The notes beneath the pieces are model-generated. The model made no database searches, was not told the origin of the DNA, and saw only the letters and a list, made by a program, of their open reading frames with translations. A stretch of DNA of 64,000 nucleotides, from assembly GCF_004402785.1 (NCBI RefSeq), contig NZ_SOFP01000083.1, positions 38,536-102,535 of the forward strand. The letters are read 5' to 3'. Below, in pieces: positions 44,070 to 53,596 of the stretch. Position 1 is the first letter of the stretch, and every line of letters starts with the position of its first letter. A program made the translations under genes and the position numbers. This DNA comes from Cryobacterium algoritolerans. GTDB taxonomy: Bacteria; Actinomycetota; Actinomycetes; Actinomycetales; Microbacteriaceae.

Positions 44070-45767
44070 TCAGCCGCTGCAGTAGGTGAGCGTGACCTCG
44101 GACTTCTGTGCCACGTCACCGGGCGGGACCGACTGCTTGGTTATCGGGGACCCGGGCTTCTGGGGGCAACCTCCATCAGGGGTGGGCATGGGCAGGAGCT
44201 GCACGGTGGCCCCATTGAGTAGGTCGCTGGCGGCGGTCAGGGACTGGCCGACGAGATTCGGCAGTGTCACGAGGCCGCTTGACACGGTGAAGTTGACCGT
44301 GACGCCGGTCTTCGCCGCGCTCAGCGCCGGCGGGTCCGTGCCGAGCACCAGGTTCGCCGCAATGCTGGCGGAGTTCTCCTGGGTGACCGAGCCGGGGACG
44401 AGGCCCAGGGCGGTAATGGCCGCCTGGGCATCCGCGATCGGCGTGTTGGCGACATCCGGGACCTCGACCGGCTGGGCTCCCGTGGACACGTAGACCTTGA
44501 TCACGTCGGTCGGCTGGGCGATCGTGCCTGCCGGCGGATCGGTGCGGGTGACCCGGTCCTTGGGGACCGTGGCGCTGGGCTCCTGGGCCATAGTCGCCGC
44601 CAGATCGCGGTCGAGCAGCTCGTTCTGCGCCTTGTCGTAGGTCTGGCCGGTGAGCGAGGGCACCTTGCGCGAGTTGTCTGGCAGGTCGCTGCTCGGAGTG
44701 AGGCTGAACGCCCAGATCATCACCGAGATGACGATCACGATCACGCTCAGGATCCCGGCCCACACCCAGATCACCGGGGGGCGGCGCTGGGTGCGCACCA
44801 TGGTCTCGTCCTCGGAGAGCTGCTTGAGAGCGAGCTCGGAACCGGACGCGGTCGTAGGCGGCGCTCCGAACAGGCCGGCCCCGGAATCGTCGAGGGTACG
44901 GCGCACCGGAATCTGGCCGGAGCCGGCCGTCTCGACGTCGTTTCGGAACTCCACCGCGCTCTGGTATCGGGCGAACCGGTCCTTGGCCAGGGCGTGGAGC
45001 ACGACGGTGTCGAGGGCCGGGGACACCTTCGCGTTGATCGAGCTGGGCTTGACCGGGGTCTCGCTCACGTGCTGGTAGGCCACGGCGACGGGGCTGTCGC
45101 CGCGGAAGGGTGCGCGGCCGGCGAGCATCTCGAACAGGACGACGCCGGTGGAGTACAGGTCGGTGCGGGCATCCACGGACTCGCCCTTGGCCTGCTCAGG
45201 AGAAAAGTAGGAGGCGGTGCCGAGGATCGCGGTCGTCTGCGCGACCGTTGTCGACGAGTCGGAGATGGCGCGGGCGATGCCGAAGTCCATCACCTTGACC
45301 TGGCCGGTTTTGGTGATCATGATGTTGCCCGGCTTGATGTCGCGGTGCACCACGCCGGCCCGGTGGGAGTACTCGAGGGCGGTCAGGACACCGTCGATGA
45401 TGCGCACGGCCTCGGCCGAGACGAGCGGACCCTCTCGGATGATGTCCTTGAGCAGGCGGCCGTCGACGTATTCCATGACGATGAACGGGATCTGCGTTTC
45501 GCTGCCGCTCGCATCGGCGACGGTCTCCTCGCCGGCGTCGAAGACGCGGACGATGGTCGGGTGCGCCATCCTGGCGGCGGCCTGCGCTTCCTGGCGGAAG
45601 CGGGTGCGAAACGCAGGATCGGCGGCCAGCGAAGACTTGAGCAGCTTGATGGCAACCGTACGGCCGAGCCGGGAGTCGGTGCCGATGTGGACATCGGCCA
45701 TTCCGCCACGTCCGATGAGTGCGCCTACGCGGTATCGACCTGCGAGTACACGGCCTTCATCAGTCAA
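44070..45767 (-). CDS. pknB: Serine/threonine protein kinase PknB with PASTA domains
   Basis: The 565-residue transmembrane kinase senses peptidoglycan fragments. Kinase motifs are GRGGMADVH, K41, HRDIKPGN (D143), DFGIA (161) and GTASYFSPEQA. One helix (about 333-353, VWAGILSVIVIVISVMIW) leads to three PASTA repeats (about 368-433, 434-500 and 501-563; PDVANTPIADAQAAITALGL is representative). TTG 45767 has GGGAG upstream. It is the last kinase of the fhaA-fhaB-pstP-rodA-pbpA-pknA-pknB order. Confidence 0.96.
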   Translation of the reverse strand: MTDEGRVLAGRYRVGALIGRGGMADVHIGTDSRLGRTVAIKLLKSSLAADPAFRTRFRQEAQAAARMAHPTIVRVFDAGEETVADASGSETQIPFIVMEYVDGRLLKDIIREGPLVSAEAVRIIDGVLTALEYSHRAGVVHRDIKPGNIMITKTGQVKVMDFGIARAISDSSTTVAQTTAILGTASYFSPEQAKGESVDARTDLYSTGVVLFEMLAGRAPFRGDSPVAVAYQHVSETPVKPSSINAKVSPALDTVVLHALAKDRFARYQSAVEFRNDVETAGSGQIPVRRTLDDSGAGLFGAPPTTASGSELALKQLSEDETMVRTQRRPPVIWVWAGILSVIVIVISVMIWAFSLTPSSDLPDNSRKVPSLTGQTYDKAQNELLDRDLAATMAQEPSATVPKDRVTRTDPPAGTIAQPTDVIKVYVSTGAQPVEVPDVANTPIADAQAAITALGLVPGSVTQENSASIAANLVLGTDPPALSAAKTGVTVNFTVSSGLVTLPNLVGQSLTAASDLLNGATVQLLPMPTPDGGCPQKPGSPITKQSVPPGDVAQKSEVTLTYCSG

Positions 45768-45829
45768 AGCATTGCTCCCAGTTCGCGGACACAGATTCCC
45801 CTACTTTACCGGAACGCTCCCGGCACCGA

Positions 45830-47527
45830 TTACGGCACCGCGGTGACGGTGACGGCGGTTGACGACGGGGAGTACGGCGACGGTGCCCCGCCACAGAGGT
45901 ACCGGAACTTGACCGTGAACGTTCCGGAAGCCGGACCGGTGGTCACCGTCGCCGTGGTGGCGTCCGCTCCGACGGCGGCGGGCGAGACGGCGCCCTGCCC
46001 TTCAGCCAGGACCTCGTAGCCGGACAGGGTCTGGCCGCTGGGGCAGGACTGCGCGGTCCAGGTCACGGTCACGGGCTTGTTCTGTGCCGTGGCGGCCGGG
46101 GTCGCTGTGGGAGCGACGGTGGGGGCATCCGGGGTCACGGCGGGCGCGTAGACCTTGACCGTGATCTTCTCGCCCTTGCGCACAGGCCCGGTCGGGTTCA
46201 CCGAGTAGACGGTGTCCGCGACCTCTTCGGGCTTGGTAGACGCGTTGCCGGTCTGCACATCAGCGACGAAGCCCAACCCAGCCAACTTGTCGCGGGCCTC
46301 CGAGCTCGTGAGACGGACATAGTCCGCGAGGGTCACCTCGACAGTGTTGCTGGTCGGCGTGGGCGTGGGCGTGGGCGTCGGCGTCGGGGTCGTCTTGGGC
46401 GTCGCCTTCGGCGTCGAGGATGTCGACGGGGTAGCCGACGGGGTGGCGCCCTGCTGGTTGAAGAGGGCGATCAGGGTTCCGGTGAGCACGATAGCGAGCA
46501 GCGCGATCAGTGCGATCAGTGGCCAGGTCCACGGGCTGCGCTTTTTGGCCGCCGCGGCGGCTGCTGCGGTCGACGCGCGGGTGGCCGGAGTCCCGGTGGG
46601 CAGCACGGTCGTCGCGGCCATGGCGCCGGCGCCGGGCATGAGCATCGTTGCGGCGGTCGGCGTGACGCCGTTCATGATCGCGGGCACGGACGCGGCCGCT
46701 GCGGCGATGTCCCCGCGGCGCAAGGCCGCCGCGGCACGGGAGAGGTGCGCCGCCGAGGCGGGGCGGTCGGCGGGGTTCTTGGCCAGGCAGGAGATGACGA
46801 GGTTGCGCACCGGCTCCGACACCGTCTCGGGCAGGTCAGGCGCGGTCTCGTTGATCTGGGCCATCGCGATGGCAACCTGAGACTCACCCGTGAACGGACG
46901 GCGGCCGGCGAGGCTCTCGTAGGCGACGATTCCGAGCGAGTAGATGTCGGTGGTGGGCGAGGCGGAGCGCCCGCTGGCCTGTTCGGGCGAGAGGTATTGC
47001 ACGGTGCCCATGACCTGGCCGGTCGCGGTGAGCGGAACCTGGTCGGCGATGCGGGCGATTCCGAAGTCGGTGATCTTGACCCGGCCGTCGGGCGTGATGA
47101 GCAGATTGCCCGGCTTGATGTCGCGGTGCACCAGTCCGGCAGCGTGTGCGGCGTGCAGCGCGGCGGCGGTCTGGGCAACGATGTCGAGCACCTTGTCGGT
47201 GGGCAGGACATGCTCGCGTTCGAGGATGGTTGACAAAGCCTCGCCCGGAACCAGCTCCATGACGAGGAACGCACTGCCGTCTTCTTCTCCGTAGTCGAAG
47301 ACGTTGGCGATTCCCTCATGGTTGACGAGTGCGGCGTGGCGGGCCTCGGCGCGGAAACGCTCGAGGAAGCCCGGGTCACCGAGGTATTCGTCCTTGAGGA
47401 TCTTGATCGCGACGGTGCGCCCGATCACGAGGTCGATGGACTGCCATACCTCCCCCATGCCGCCAATGGCGATCCGGGATTGCAGTTCGTATCGTCCCCC
47501 GAAGGTGAGCCCTGCTGTGGGTCTCAT
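45830..47527 (-). CDS. pknA: Serine/threonine protein kinase, PknA type, with PASTA and Fn3-like domains
   Basis: The 565-residue kinase has [11 protein letters not shown]42, HRDIKPGN (D136), DFGIARI and [11 protein letters not shown]. One membrane helix (about 336-357) and a Ser/Thr/Pro linker with TP repeats ([17 protein letters not shown]) are followed by one PASTA-like repeat ([23 protein letters not shown]). An Fn3-like beta domain ([22 protein letters not shown]) ends the protein. Mycobacterial PknA lacks both extracellular domains. The stop is 63 nt before pknB. Confidence 0.93.
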   Translation of the reverse strand: MRPTAGLTFGGRYELQSRIAIGGMGEVWQSIDLVIGRTVAIKILKDEYLGDPGFLERFRAEARHAALVNHEGIANVFDYGEEDGSAFLVMELVPGEALSTILEREHVLPTDKVLDIVAQTAAALHAAHAAGLVHRDIKPGNLLITPDGRVKITDFGIARIADQVPLTATGQVMGTVQYLSPEQASGRSASPTTDIYSLGIVAYESLAGRRPFTGESQVAIAMAQINETAPDLPETVSEPVRNLVISCLAKNPADRPASAAHLSRAAAALRRGDIAAAAASVPAIMNGVTPTAATMLMPGAGAMAATTVLPTGTPATRASTAAAAAAAKKRSPWTWPLIALIALLAIVLTGTLIALFNQQGATPSATPSTSSTPKATPKTTPTPTPTPTPTPTSNTVEVTLADYVRLTSSEARDKLAGLGFVADVQTGNASTKPEEVADTVYSVNPTGPVRKGEKITVKVYAPAVTPDAPTVAPTATPAATAQNKPVTVTWTAQSCPSGQTLSGYEVLAEGQGAVSPAAVGADATTATVTTGPASGTFTVKFRYLCGGAPSPYSPSSTAVTVTAVP

Positions 47528-48975
47528 TTATTCAGCACCGCCTCTAGTACCTGCTTTGCAATTGGTGCGGCAAGGAGATTGCCGTACCCCGTCTGGCCAA
47601 GTCCCCCGCCATCCTCGACGAGAACGGAGATTGCATATTTCGGATCCTCCGCGGGGGCGAATCCGGTAAACCACAAGGTGTAAGGATCGTCGGCGGCATT
47701 CTCTGCCGTGCCCGTCTTACCTGCCACGTTGACCCCATCTATTCTTGCATTGCTGGCGGCACCGTCCCGGACCCCATTGACCATCATCTGGGTGATCGTC
47801 GCGGCCGTTTCCGCGCTCATCACACGTTTCAGGGTGCGGGGTTCAAAGGACTGAAGCGGGCTCAGGTTCGGCGCAAGAATCTGGTCGATCAGATTCGGGG
47901 CCATTTCCACGCCACCGTTGGCGATCGTGGCCGAAACCATGGCCATCTGCAGCGGAGTGGCGCGCACGCTGGTCTGCCCGAAAGCCGACAGGGCCAGCTG
48001 GGCGTCGTCTAGTTCGAGCGGGTAGGCACTCTGGGACACATTCAACGGAATCGAATAATCCGTGTTGAAGCCGAACTTCTCGGCGGTGTCACGGATGGCC
48101 TTGTCGCCGAGTTGGAGTCCAAGTTCGGCCATCGGGATGTTGCAGGACAGGCGCAGGGCGGTGGCTATGGTGACGGTGTCGCCGCCGCCGCAGGTTCCGC
48201 CGCCCGAGTTGATCACAATCGAGCTGGACCCCGGCAGCTGAAAGGTGCCAGGGTTCGGGAAGGTGCTCTCCGGGGTGAACTTGCCGGATTCGAGTGCGGC
48301 TGTCACGACGACGAGCTTGAAGACCGATCCGGGTGGGTTGAGCGCGTTGGTTGCCCTGTTGATCAGAGGGTTTGATTTGTCGCTGACCAAGGACTCGTAG
48401 CTGTCGGTGACCTTCTGGTTGTCGTGGACGGTCAGCAGGTTCGGGTCGTAGCCGGGCTTGGAGACCATGGCGAGGATGCGGCCGGTCTTCGGTTCGGTCA
48501 CGATCACGGACCCGGTGAGGTTGCCGAGGGCATCCCAGGCGGCCTGTTGCGCGAGCGGGTCGATGGTGACCTCCACCGACGCGCCCTTCGCATTCTGCCC
48601 CGTGATGAGCGAGTTGATCTTGTCGAAGAACTGGGCGTTGGACGTGCCGCTGAGCTCGCCGTTGAGTGCGTGCTCCAGCCCGGTCGGCGAGCCGTTGATC
48701 GGCGTGAAGCCGGTGATCGGCGCATACAGCGGCCCGTTGCTGTAGGTGCGCTGGAACTTGTAGTCGTCGGCGACCGGCATCGACTGGGCGATCGGGTTGC
48801 CGGCCACGAGGATGGCACCCCGTTCGACCGAATAGCCGTCGTAGAGCGTTCGGGTGTTGCGGGCATCCGCGGTGAGGCTGTCCGCCTGGAAGACCTGGAT
48901 GATCGTGGTCGACGTGAGGAGGGCGACGAACATCAGCATCACGACGATGCTGACGCGCTTGAGTTCGCGATTCAC
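47524..48975 (-). CDS. pbpA: Penicillin-binding protein PbpA (class B transpeptidase)
   Basis: The 483-residue protein from GTG 48975 ([29 protein letters not shown]) has an N-terminal membrane anchor and a transpeptidase domain. Motifs are S-x-x-K in [10 protein letters not shown], SxN in [12 protein letters not shown] and KTGTAE in [11 protein letters not shown]. It partners RodA in septal or elongation synthesis. Its stop overlaps pknA by 4 nt and its start overlaps the rodA stop by one base. Confidence 0.95.
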   Translation of the reverse strand: MNRELKRVSIVVMLMFVALLTSTTIIQVFQADSLTADARNTRTLYDGYSVERGAILVAGNPIAQSMPVADDYKFQRTYSNGPLYAPITGFTPINGSPTGLEHALNGELSGTSNAQFFDKINSLITGQNAKGASVEVTIDPLAQQAAWDALGNLTGSVIVTEPKTGRILAMVSKPGYDPNLLTVHDNQKVTDSYESLVSDKSNPLINRATNALNPPGSVFKLVVVTAALESGKFTPESTFPNPGTFQLPGSSSIVINSGGGTCGGGDTVTIATALRLSCNIPMAELGLQLGDKAIRDTAEKFGFNTDYSIPLNVSQSAYPLELDDAQLALSAFGQTSVRATPLQMAMVSATIANGGVEMAPNLIDQILAPNLSPLQSFEPRTLKRVMSAETAATITQMMVNGVRDGAASNARIDGVNVAGKTGTAENAADDPYTLWFTGFAPAEDPKYAISVLVEDGGGLGQTGYGNLLAAPIAKQVLEAVLNK

Positions 48976-50390
48976 TAAACCACCAGCCTGGGTTGGTTGC
49001 GCAGGGTGTCGGACAGGCGCAGCAGCAGGGCGGCGATGATCCAGTTCGCCACAAGCGACGAACCACCCGCGGCGAGAAACGGCGTTGTCAGCCCGGTGAG
49101 GGGGATCACCCGGGTGACGCCACCGATGACGATGAAGCACTGGAGGGCGACGACGAAGGAGAGACCCACCCCGAGCAGTTTGCCGAAATCGTCGTTGCCC
49201 GCGAAGCCGATCCGAAAACCTCGGGCGACGAAGAGCAGGTACAGCGCCAGGATAGCGAAAATGCCGGCCAGGCCGAGTTCCTCACCGAGGCTGGCAATGA
49301 TGTAGTCGCTCTGCGGAACCGGCGTGATGTCCGGACGGCCCTGGCCCAACCCGGTTCCGATCAGGCCACCCTTGGCGAGGCCGAACAGGCCCTGCACCAG
49401 CTGGTAGCTGCCGCCGCTGGCCCCGTACACGTCCGGGTTGAGGGCGTCCAGCCAGTTGGTGAACCGGCCGTTGACGTATCCGAGGGTCTGGCTGGCGATG
49501 ATGGCGCCGCCGAGGAACAGCGACATGCCGAGGAGCACCCAGCTGAGCCGACCCGTCGCGAGGTACAGCATGACGAGGAACAGCCCGAAGTAGAGGAGCG
49601 CGGTGCCGAGGTCGCGCTGGAAGATGATGACCGACATCGACAGTGCCCAGACCACCAGGATGGGGCCAAGGTCGCGCAGGCGCGGGAAACGCATGCCGAG
49701 GAACCGCTTGCCGACCATCGACAGGCTGTCGCGGTTGCGCACGAGGTAGCCGGCGAAAAAGACGGCGAGGGCGATCTTGGCGATCTCACCCGGCTGGAAG
49801 GTGGCAAACGAGCCGATCCCGATCCATACCCGGGCGCCGCTGACTTCCCGGCCGAGCCCCGGCACGAGGGGGAGGAGCAGGAGGACGACGGCGATGAAGC
49901 CGGCGACGTAGGTGTAGCGGAACAGCACCCGGTGGTTGCGGATGACCAGCACCACCGCGATCGCGCAGGCGATGGCCAGAGCGCTCCACACGGTTTGTCG
50001 AACGGCGGCGCTCTCCCAACCGGCGTCCCCATTGGCGATGTCAATGCGGTAGATCATGGCGATGCCTATTCCGTTAAGCAGGGAGGCGATCGGCAGGATG
50101 AACGGGTCGGCGTCGCGGGCGACCAAGCGCAGCACCACGTGCATGCACAGGACCAGCACCGACAGGCCTGCACCGAGCAACACGAGGGTGGTGTCGATGT
50201 GACCGAGGGCGCCGAGCTGCACGAGCACGACGGCGGCCGCGTTGATGCCGCAGGCAATGAGCAGCAGGAACAGTTCGAGGTTGCGCAGCTTCTGCGGGAG
50301 ATGCAGGCGGCGTACGCGGCCCGGCTTCGCGCTCTGCGGGCGATGGCCGGCATCCGTCGCCGTGCCGCGGCTATTTGAGGGTGGCATCAT
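48975..50390 (-). CDS. rodA: RodA/FtsW family peptidoglycan polymerase
   Basis: From ATG 50390 (MMPPSNSRG) it has about 471 residues with roughly ten to twelve hydrophobic helices. SEDS features include FQPGEIAKIALAVFFAGYL, FQRDLGTALLYFGLFLVMLY, GLFGLAKGGLIGTGLGQG, and SDYIIASLGEELGLAGIFAIL (with the catalytic Asp region). It polymerises lipid II with PbpA. The start lies within the last codons of pstP, giving about 20 nt overlap. ATG 50387 is an equal alternative. Confidence 0.94.
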   Translation of the reverse strand: MMPPSNSRGTATDAGHRPQSAKPGRVRRLHLPQKLRNLELFLLLIACGINAAAVVLVQLGALGHIDTTLVLLGAGLSVLVLCMHVVLRLVARDADPFILPIASLLNGIGIAMIYRIDIANGDAGWESAAVRQTVWSALAIACAIAVVLVIRNHRVLFRYTYVAGFIAVVLLLLPLVPGLGREVSGARVWIGIGSFATFQPGEIAKIALAVFFAGYLVRNRDSLSMVGKRFLGMRFPRLRDLGPILVVWALSMSVIIFQRDLGTALLYFGLFLVMLYLATGRLSWVLLGMSLFLGGAIIASQTLGYVNGRFTNWLDALNPDVYGASGGSYQLVQGLFGLAKGGLIGTGLGQGRPDITPVPQSDYIIASLGEELGLAGIFAILALYLLFVARGFRIGFAGNDDFGKLLGVGLSFVVALQCFIVIGGVTRVIPLTGLTTPFLAAGGSSLVANWIIAALLLRLSDTLRNQPRLVV

Positions 50391-51600
50391 GGAGCCGTTC
50401 GACGATGAGTTTCGCGTCTTCCAGAGAGGTCGCGCTGATAGTTTGCTGCACCTGCTGTCGGTCGAACACCCGCAGGGCGGACACCTTGAGGCTGGTGTCC
50501 TCGTAGACCGACGACAACGTGATCGGGCCGAGATCCTGCTGCACCCCCTGGAAGATGGCCACGTTGCTGCCTTCGACCCCGACGAAGTAGCGGGTCTGGG
50601 TCCACTGGTAGCCCAGCACCGCAACGCCGACGATGGCGATGACAAGCAGGATGATGCCCATCAGCCAGGTGATCTTACGTCGGCGGGCGCGGCGCTCGTC
50701 TTCTTCGATGAGCTCGGAGAGGTAGTCCTGCGAGTCGGGTTCGAAGTGGGTCTCCCGCACCGGGTGCAGTCGCAGGCTGGACATGCGCAGGGCGCGGCTG
50801 CGACTCGGCTCCTCCCCGAAGGCGAGGGGCGCGGCGGCGGAGCCGACCACAGTGGGAACGTCGACCCGCTCGGTGGGGGAACCGATGTCAACGACGACGA
50901 TGGTGACGTTGTCCGGCGCGCCGCCGTCGAGGCTCTCCTTGACCAGACGGTCCGCCACGCCCTGGGCGTCGAGGTCGGTGGAGAGGGCCGTGGCGATGGC
51001 GTTGTTCGAGACCACGCCGCTCAGCCCGTCGGAGCAGATCAGCCAGCGGTCGCCGGGGAGGGTGGCCAGAATCGACGTGTCGATCTCCGGCGATGACTCC
51101 ACATCGCCGAGCACGCGCATGAGCACGGACCGGCGCGGATGGACCATGGCCTCCTGCTCGGTGATGCGGCCGCTATCGACGAGGCGCTGAACGAAGGTGT
51201 GGTCGATGGTGATTTGGGAGAGCTCGCCGTCGCGGAGCAGGTAGATGCGGGAGTCGCCGATGTGGGCGATCGCCACCTCACCCTCGAGCACGACGAGCGC
51301 GCTGACCGTGGTGCCCATCCCGGTCAGCTCGGTGTGCTCGAACACGGTCTCGGCCAGCTGCGAGTTCGCGGCGATGAGAGCAGCCTGCAGGGCGAATTCG
51401 GCGTCCTGCGGGGTTTGGTACGGCTGGTCGGCCTCGATGATGCGCTTCGTAGCGATCGCGGATGCGACGTCGCCGCCGGCGTGCCCGCCCATCCCATCGG
51501 CGACCATGAACAGCTGGCGGCCCGAATACCCGGAGTCCTGGTTGTTGGACCGAATCTTTCCAACGTGGGACGCGGCCGCGCTGTGACTGACTGTCGCCAT
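50371..51600 (-). CDS. pstP: PP2C-type Ser/Thr phosphatase PstP
   Basis: The 409-residue membrane phosphatase reverses PknA/PknB phosphorylation. PPM motifs are RSNNQDSGYSG, VADGMGGHAGGDVAS, IAHIGDSRIYLLRDGEL, and ICSDGLSGVVSNNAI with GGAPDNVTIVVV. One helix (ITWLMGIILLVIAIVGVAVLGY, about 313-334) leads to a small external domain. I start at ATG 51600 (MATVSHSAAASHVGK) 4 nt after fhaB rather than at 51636, which would overlap fhaB. Confidence 0.95.
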   Translation of the reverse strand: MATVSHSAAASHVGKIRSNNQDSGYSGRQLFMVADGMGGHAGGDVASAIATKRIIEADQPYQTPQDAEFALQAALIAANSQLAETVFEHTELTGMGTTVSALVVLEGEVAIAHIGDSRIYLLRDGELSQITIDHTFVQRLVDSGRITEQEAMVHPRRSVLMRVLGDVESSPEIDTSILATLPGDRWLICSDGLSGVVSNNAIATALSTDLDAQGVADRLVKESLDGGAPDNVTIVVVDIGSPTERVDVPTVVGSAAAPLAFGEEPSRSRALRMSSLRLHPVRETHFEPDSQDYLSELIEEDERRARRRKITWLMGIILLVIAIVGVAVLGYQWTQTRYFVGVEGSNVAIFQGVQQDLGPITLSSVYEDTSLKVSALRVFDRQQVQQTISATSLEDAKLIVERLHDATLK

Positions 51601-51604
51601 GCAG

Positions 51605-52195
51605 CTACCGCCGAAGCTCGAAGCTGGTTGCGCCAATCTTGACGGGGGTGTTGAGGGGAACCGGCGTCGGAACCGCGAGGCGCGAGCCGTTCAGAAAGGT
51701 GCCGTTGGTCGAGTCCAGGTCCTGGATCATCCACTCTTCGTTCCAGAGCATCAGCCGGGCGTGGTGGGTCGAGGTGTAGTCGTCACGGATGACAAGGCTC
51801 GAGTCGCCCGACCGGCCGATCGTGACCGAGTCGGAGGTGAGCGGGAACTCCGTGCCAGACTTCGGGCCGGACGTGATCACCAGGCGAGTGGCGTTCCTGG
51901 CGGTCGCCCGTTCCGGGCCGGAACCTGCCGGGGGGGCGGCCGACCTGGCGGTCAGCTGCTCGGTCAGGGCCGCGGCGGAGGCGGTCGGCGGCAGGGTTGC
52001 GGCGGGTACGGGCGTGGGCACGGCGGCGGCGAAGGCGATCGGCGGGGCGGATGACGTGCCATCCGGCTGCTGCTTGCGCACCCGCTGGCCGAACAGGTCG
52101 CTGCGCAACGCGTAGACGATGCCGAAGATGAACAGCCATAAGAGCAGCAGGAATCCGAGGCGCAGCACAAGCAGGGTAAGCTCGCTGACGCTCAT
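51605..52195 (-). CDS. fhaB: FHA-domain protein FhaB (FipA type)
   Basis: The 196-residue protein has an N-terminal membrane helix (LTLLVLRLGFLLLLWLFIFGIVYAL), a Pro/Ala-rich linker and a C-terminal FHA domain with VTIGRSGDSSLVI and TSTHHARLMLWNEEWMIQDLDSTNGTFLNG. FHA domains bind phosphothreonine on kinases and cell-division proteins. It overlaps fhaA by 4 nt. Confidence 0.94.
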   Translation of the reverse strand: MSVSELTLLVLRLGFLLLLWLFIFGIVYALRSDLFGQRVRKQQPDGTSSAPPIAFAAAVPTPVPAATLPPTASAAALTEQLTARSAAPPAGSGPERATARNATRLVITSGPKSGTEFPLTSDSVTIGRSGDSSLVIRDDYTSTHHARLMLWNEEWMIQDLDSTNGTFLNGSRLAVPTPVPLNTPVKIGATSFELRR

Positions 52196-52941
52196 GCGGA
52201 GGGCCCCCAGAATCCGCCCATGTCGTGGCGGTCGGGGGGCGATTCGTGACGGCGATCGGCGACGGGGTCCCCGGCGGCGGCCTGCGCGATGACCCGGAAG
52301 ACGATCCGGGTGCGGCCGATGGTGACGACCGAGTCGGGTTCGAGGATGGCCTGCTTGACCGGCGATCCGTTGAGCTGGGAGCCATTGGTGGAGCCAAGGT
52401 CGCGCACCTGGGCGCGGGAGCCGTCCCAGAGGATCTCGACGTGGCGGCGTGAGGTGCCGGTATCGTCGACGGTGATGTCGGCGTCGCTGCCGCGGCCGAT
52501 GACGGTGTGGGACTTGGTGAGCGGGTAGCGCTTGCCGTTGACGTCGACGACCGGGGTCCAGGTGACGCTGCCCTTGATCGTGCTGGAGTCGATCTGCACC
52601 ATGCCCTCGCTGAGCCCGCGGTCGTCGGAGAGGGCGATTGAGACGCCGCCGGCGAACTGGTAGCGCTGCTCGCGGCCGTGCTGCTGCACCAGCTCGGTGA
52701 GCTCGTCGATGAGGGTCGGGCCGAGGTTGGTCATGCGCTGGTAGTCCGCGTGGCTCATCCGAACGACGAAGCGATTGGGCGCGAGAATGCGATCGCGGGA
52801 CACGACCGCTGCTTTCGTGTCGAGCTCGCGGCGCAGTGCGGAGGTAATCTCCACGGGCTGCAGCCCCGACCTGAAGGTCTTGGCGAATGCACCGTTGACG
52901 GCGCGCTCCAAGCCCTTTTCAAAGTTGTCCAGAATGCCCAC
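52192..52941 (-). CDS. fhaA: FHA-domain protein FhaA (DUF3662 + FHA)
   Basis: The 249-residue protein has the N-terminal DUF3662 region (MGILDNFEKGLERAVNGAFAKTFRSGLQP, then VSIALSDDRGLSEG) and a C-terminal FHA domain (TVIGRGSDADITVDDTGTSRRHVEILW and VRDLGSTNGSQLNG). It is the first gene of the wall-control operon. GTG 52941 is preceded by GGGAG. It is shorter than mycobacterial FhaA, which carries a long Pro-rich linker. Confidence 0.94.
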   Translation of the reverse strand: MGILDNFEKGLERAVNGAFAKTFRSGLQPVEITSALRRELDTKAAVVSRDRILAPNRFVVRMSHADYQRMTNLGPTLIDELTELVQQHGREQRYQFAGGVSIALSDDRGLSEGMVQIDSSTIKGSVTWTPVVDVNGKRYPLTKSHTVIGRGSDADITVDDTGTSRRHVEILWDGSRAQVRDLGSTNGSQLNGSPVKQAILEPDSVVTIGRTRIVFRVIAQAAAGDPVADRRHESPPDRHDMGGFWGPSA

Positions 52942-53280
52942 AGGTCTCCCGATCCGATCCTTTCGGCTATCTGCATGTTACTTGCCTGAGTTGTTAACTC
53001 GCCCGCCAGGCAATTGGGGGCACGGCTTGTCATCCTACGGGAGGGAGGCTGCATCGCCCGTTTCTTCGGCCGGGCCCACGGGTCGAGCCCGTCCCGCCCC
53101 GGCATTCGGGTTTCTTTCGACCAGGACGTCGGGTCGCCCCGGCGGTCGAGCGGGCCCCGGTGGTCGAGCCTGTCGAGACTAGGATCGCCGAGCAATCGGT
53201 AGCGCACGACCCGTCGCAATCCGGGCCACACCACCTCGAATGGCGCATAACCTCCAGAAAGTGCTAATCTTCCTAAGTTC
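52942..53280. other. Intergenic region between fhaA and tRNA-Leu
   Basis: This 339-nt stretch holds the fhaA promoter (undefined), REP-like fragments (53078-53180) and probably the tRNA-Leu promoter near 53230-53275. No protein-like frame is seen. Confidence 0.6.
53159..53180. repeat. REP-like half element
   Basis: The sequence ggtggtcgagcctgtcgaga plus two bases matches the arms at 33143 and 39741. Diverged copies lie just upstream (near 53139-53150). No intact partner arm is visible. Confidence 0.7.
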
Positions 53281-53364
53281 GCGCGAGTGGCGGAATTGGC
53301 AGACGCGCTGGCTTCAGGTGCCAGTGTTCGAAAGGACGTGGGGGTTCAAGTCCCCCCTCGCGCA
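53281..53364 (+). tRNA. tRNA-Leu (CAG anticodon)
   Basis: The 84-nt type II tRNA has acceptor GCGCGAG/CTCGCGC plus A, anticodon stem CTGGC/GCCAG with loop TTCAGGT, a variable arm (TGTTCGAAAGGACG) and T arm GGGGGTTCAAGTCCCCC. It marks the end of the conserved origin neighbourhood and the start of accessory DNA. Confidence 0.97.
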
Positions 53365-53417
53365 CAAGGGGTGTTTCAGGAAATCCAGGAATGGTTTTCA
53401 TGAAATCCAAGTGAACA

Positions 53418-53457
53418 GGCCGGTTGAGCAGAAATGCTCAGCCGGCCTTCTTCTTTT
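53418..53457 (+). terminator. Intrinsic terminator after tRNA-Leu
   Basis: Arms ggccggttgagca (53418-53430) and tgctcagccggcc (53435-53447) pair across a GAAA loop with one G-T pair, followed by TTCTTCTTTT. Confidence 0.9.
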
Positions 53458-53596
53458 AAAGAGTCCGAGCGAATTCAGAAGCGGTATGGCCGCTCGCCGC
53501 TCGGGAATTCGCGGGTTAAACGCCAATCAGCCTGCTTGTGGGCAGGCTGAAGCGTTCAATGGTCGTGTTGTCGTTCGGAATTGGTGGTGGCGTCGG

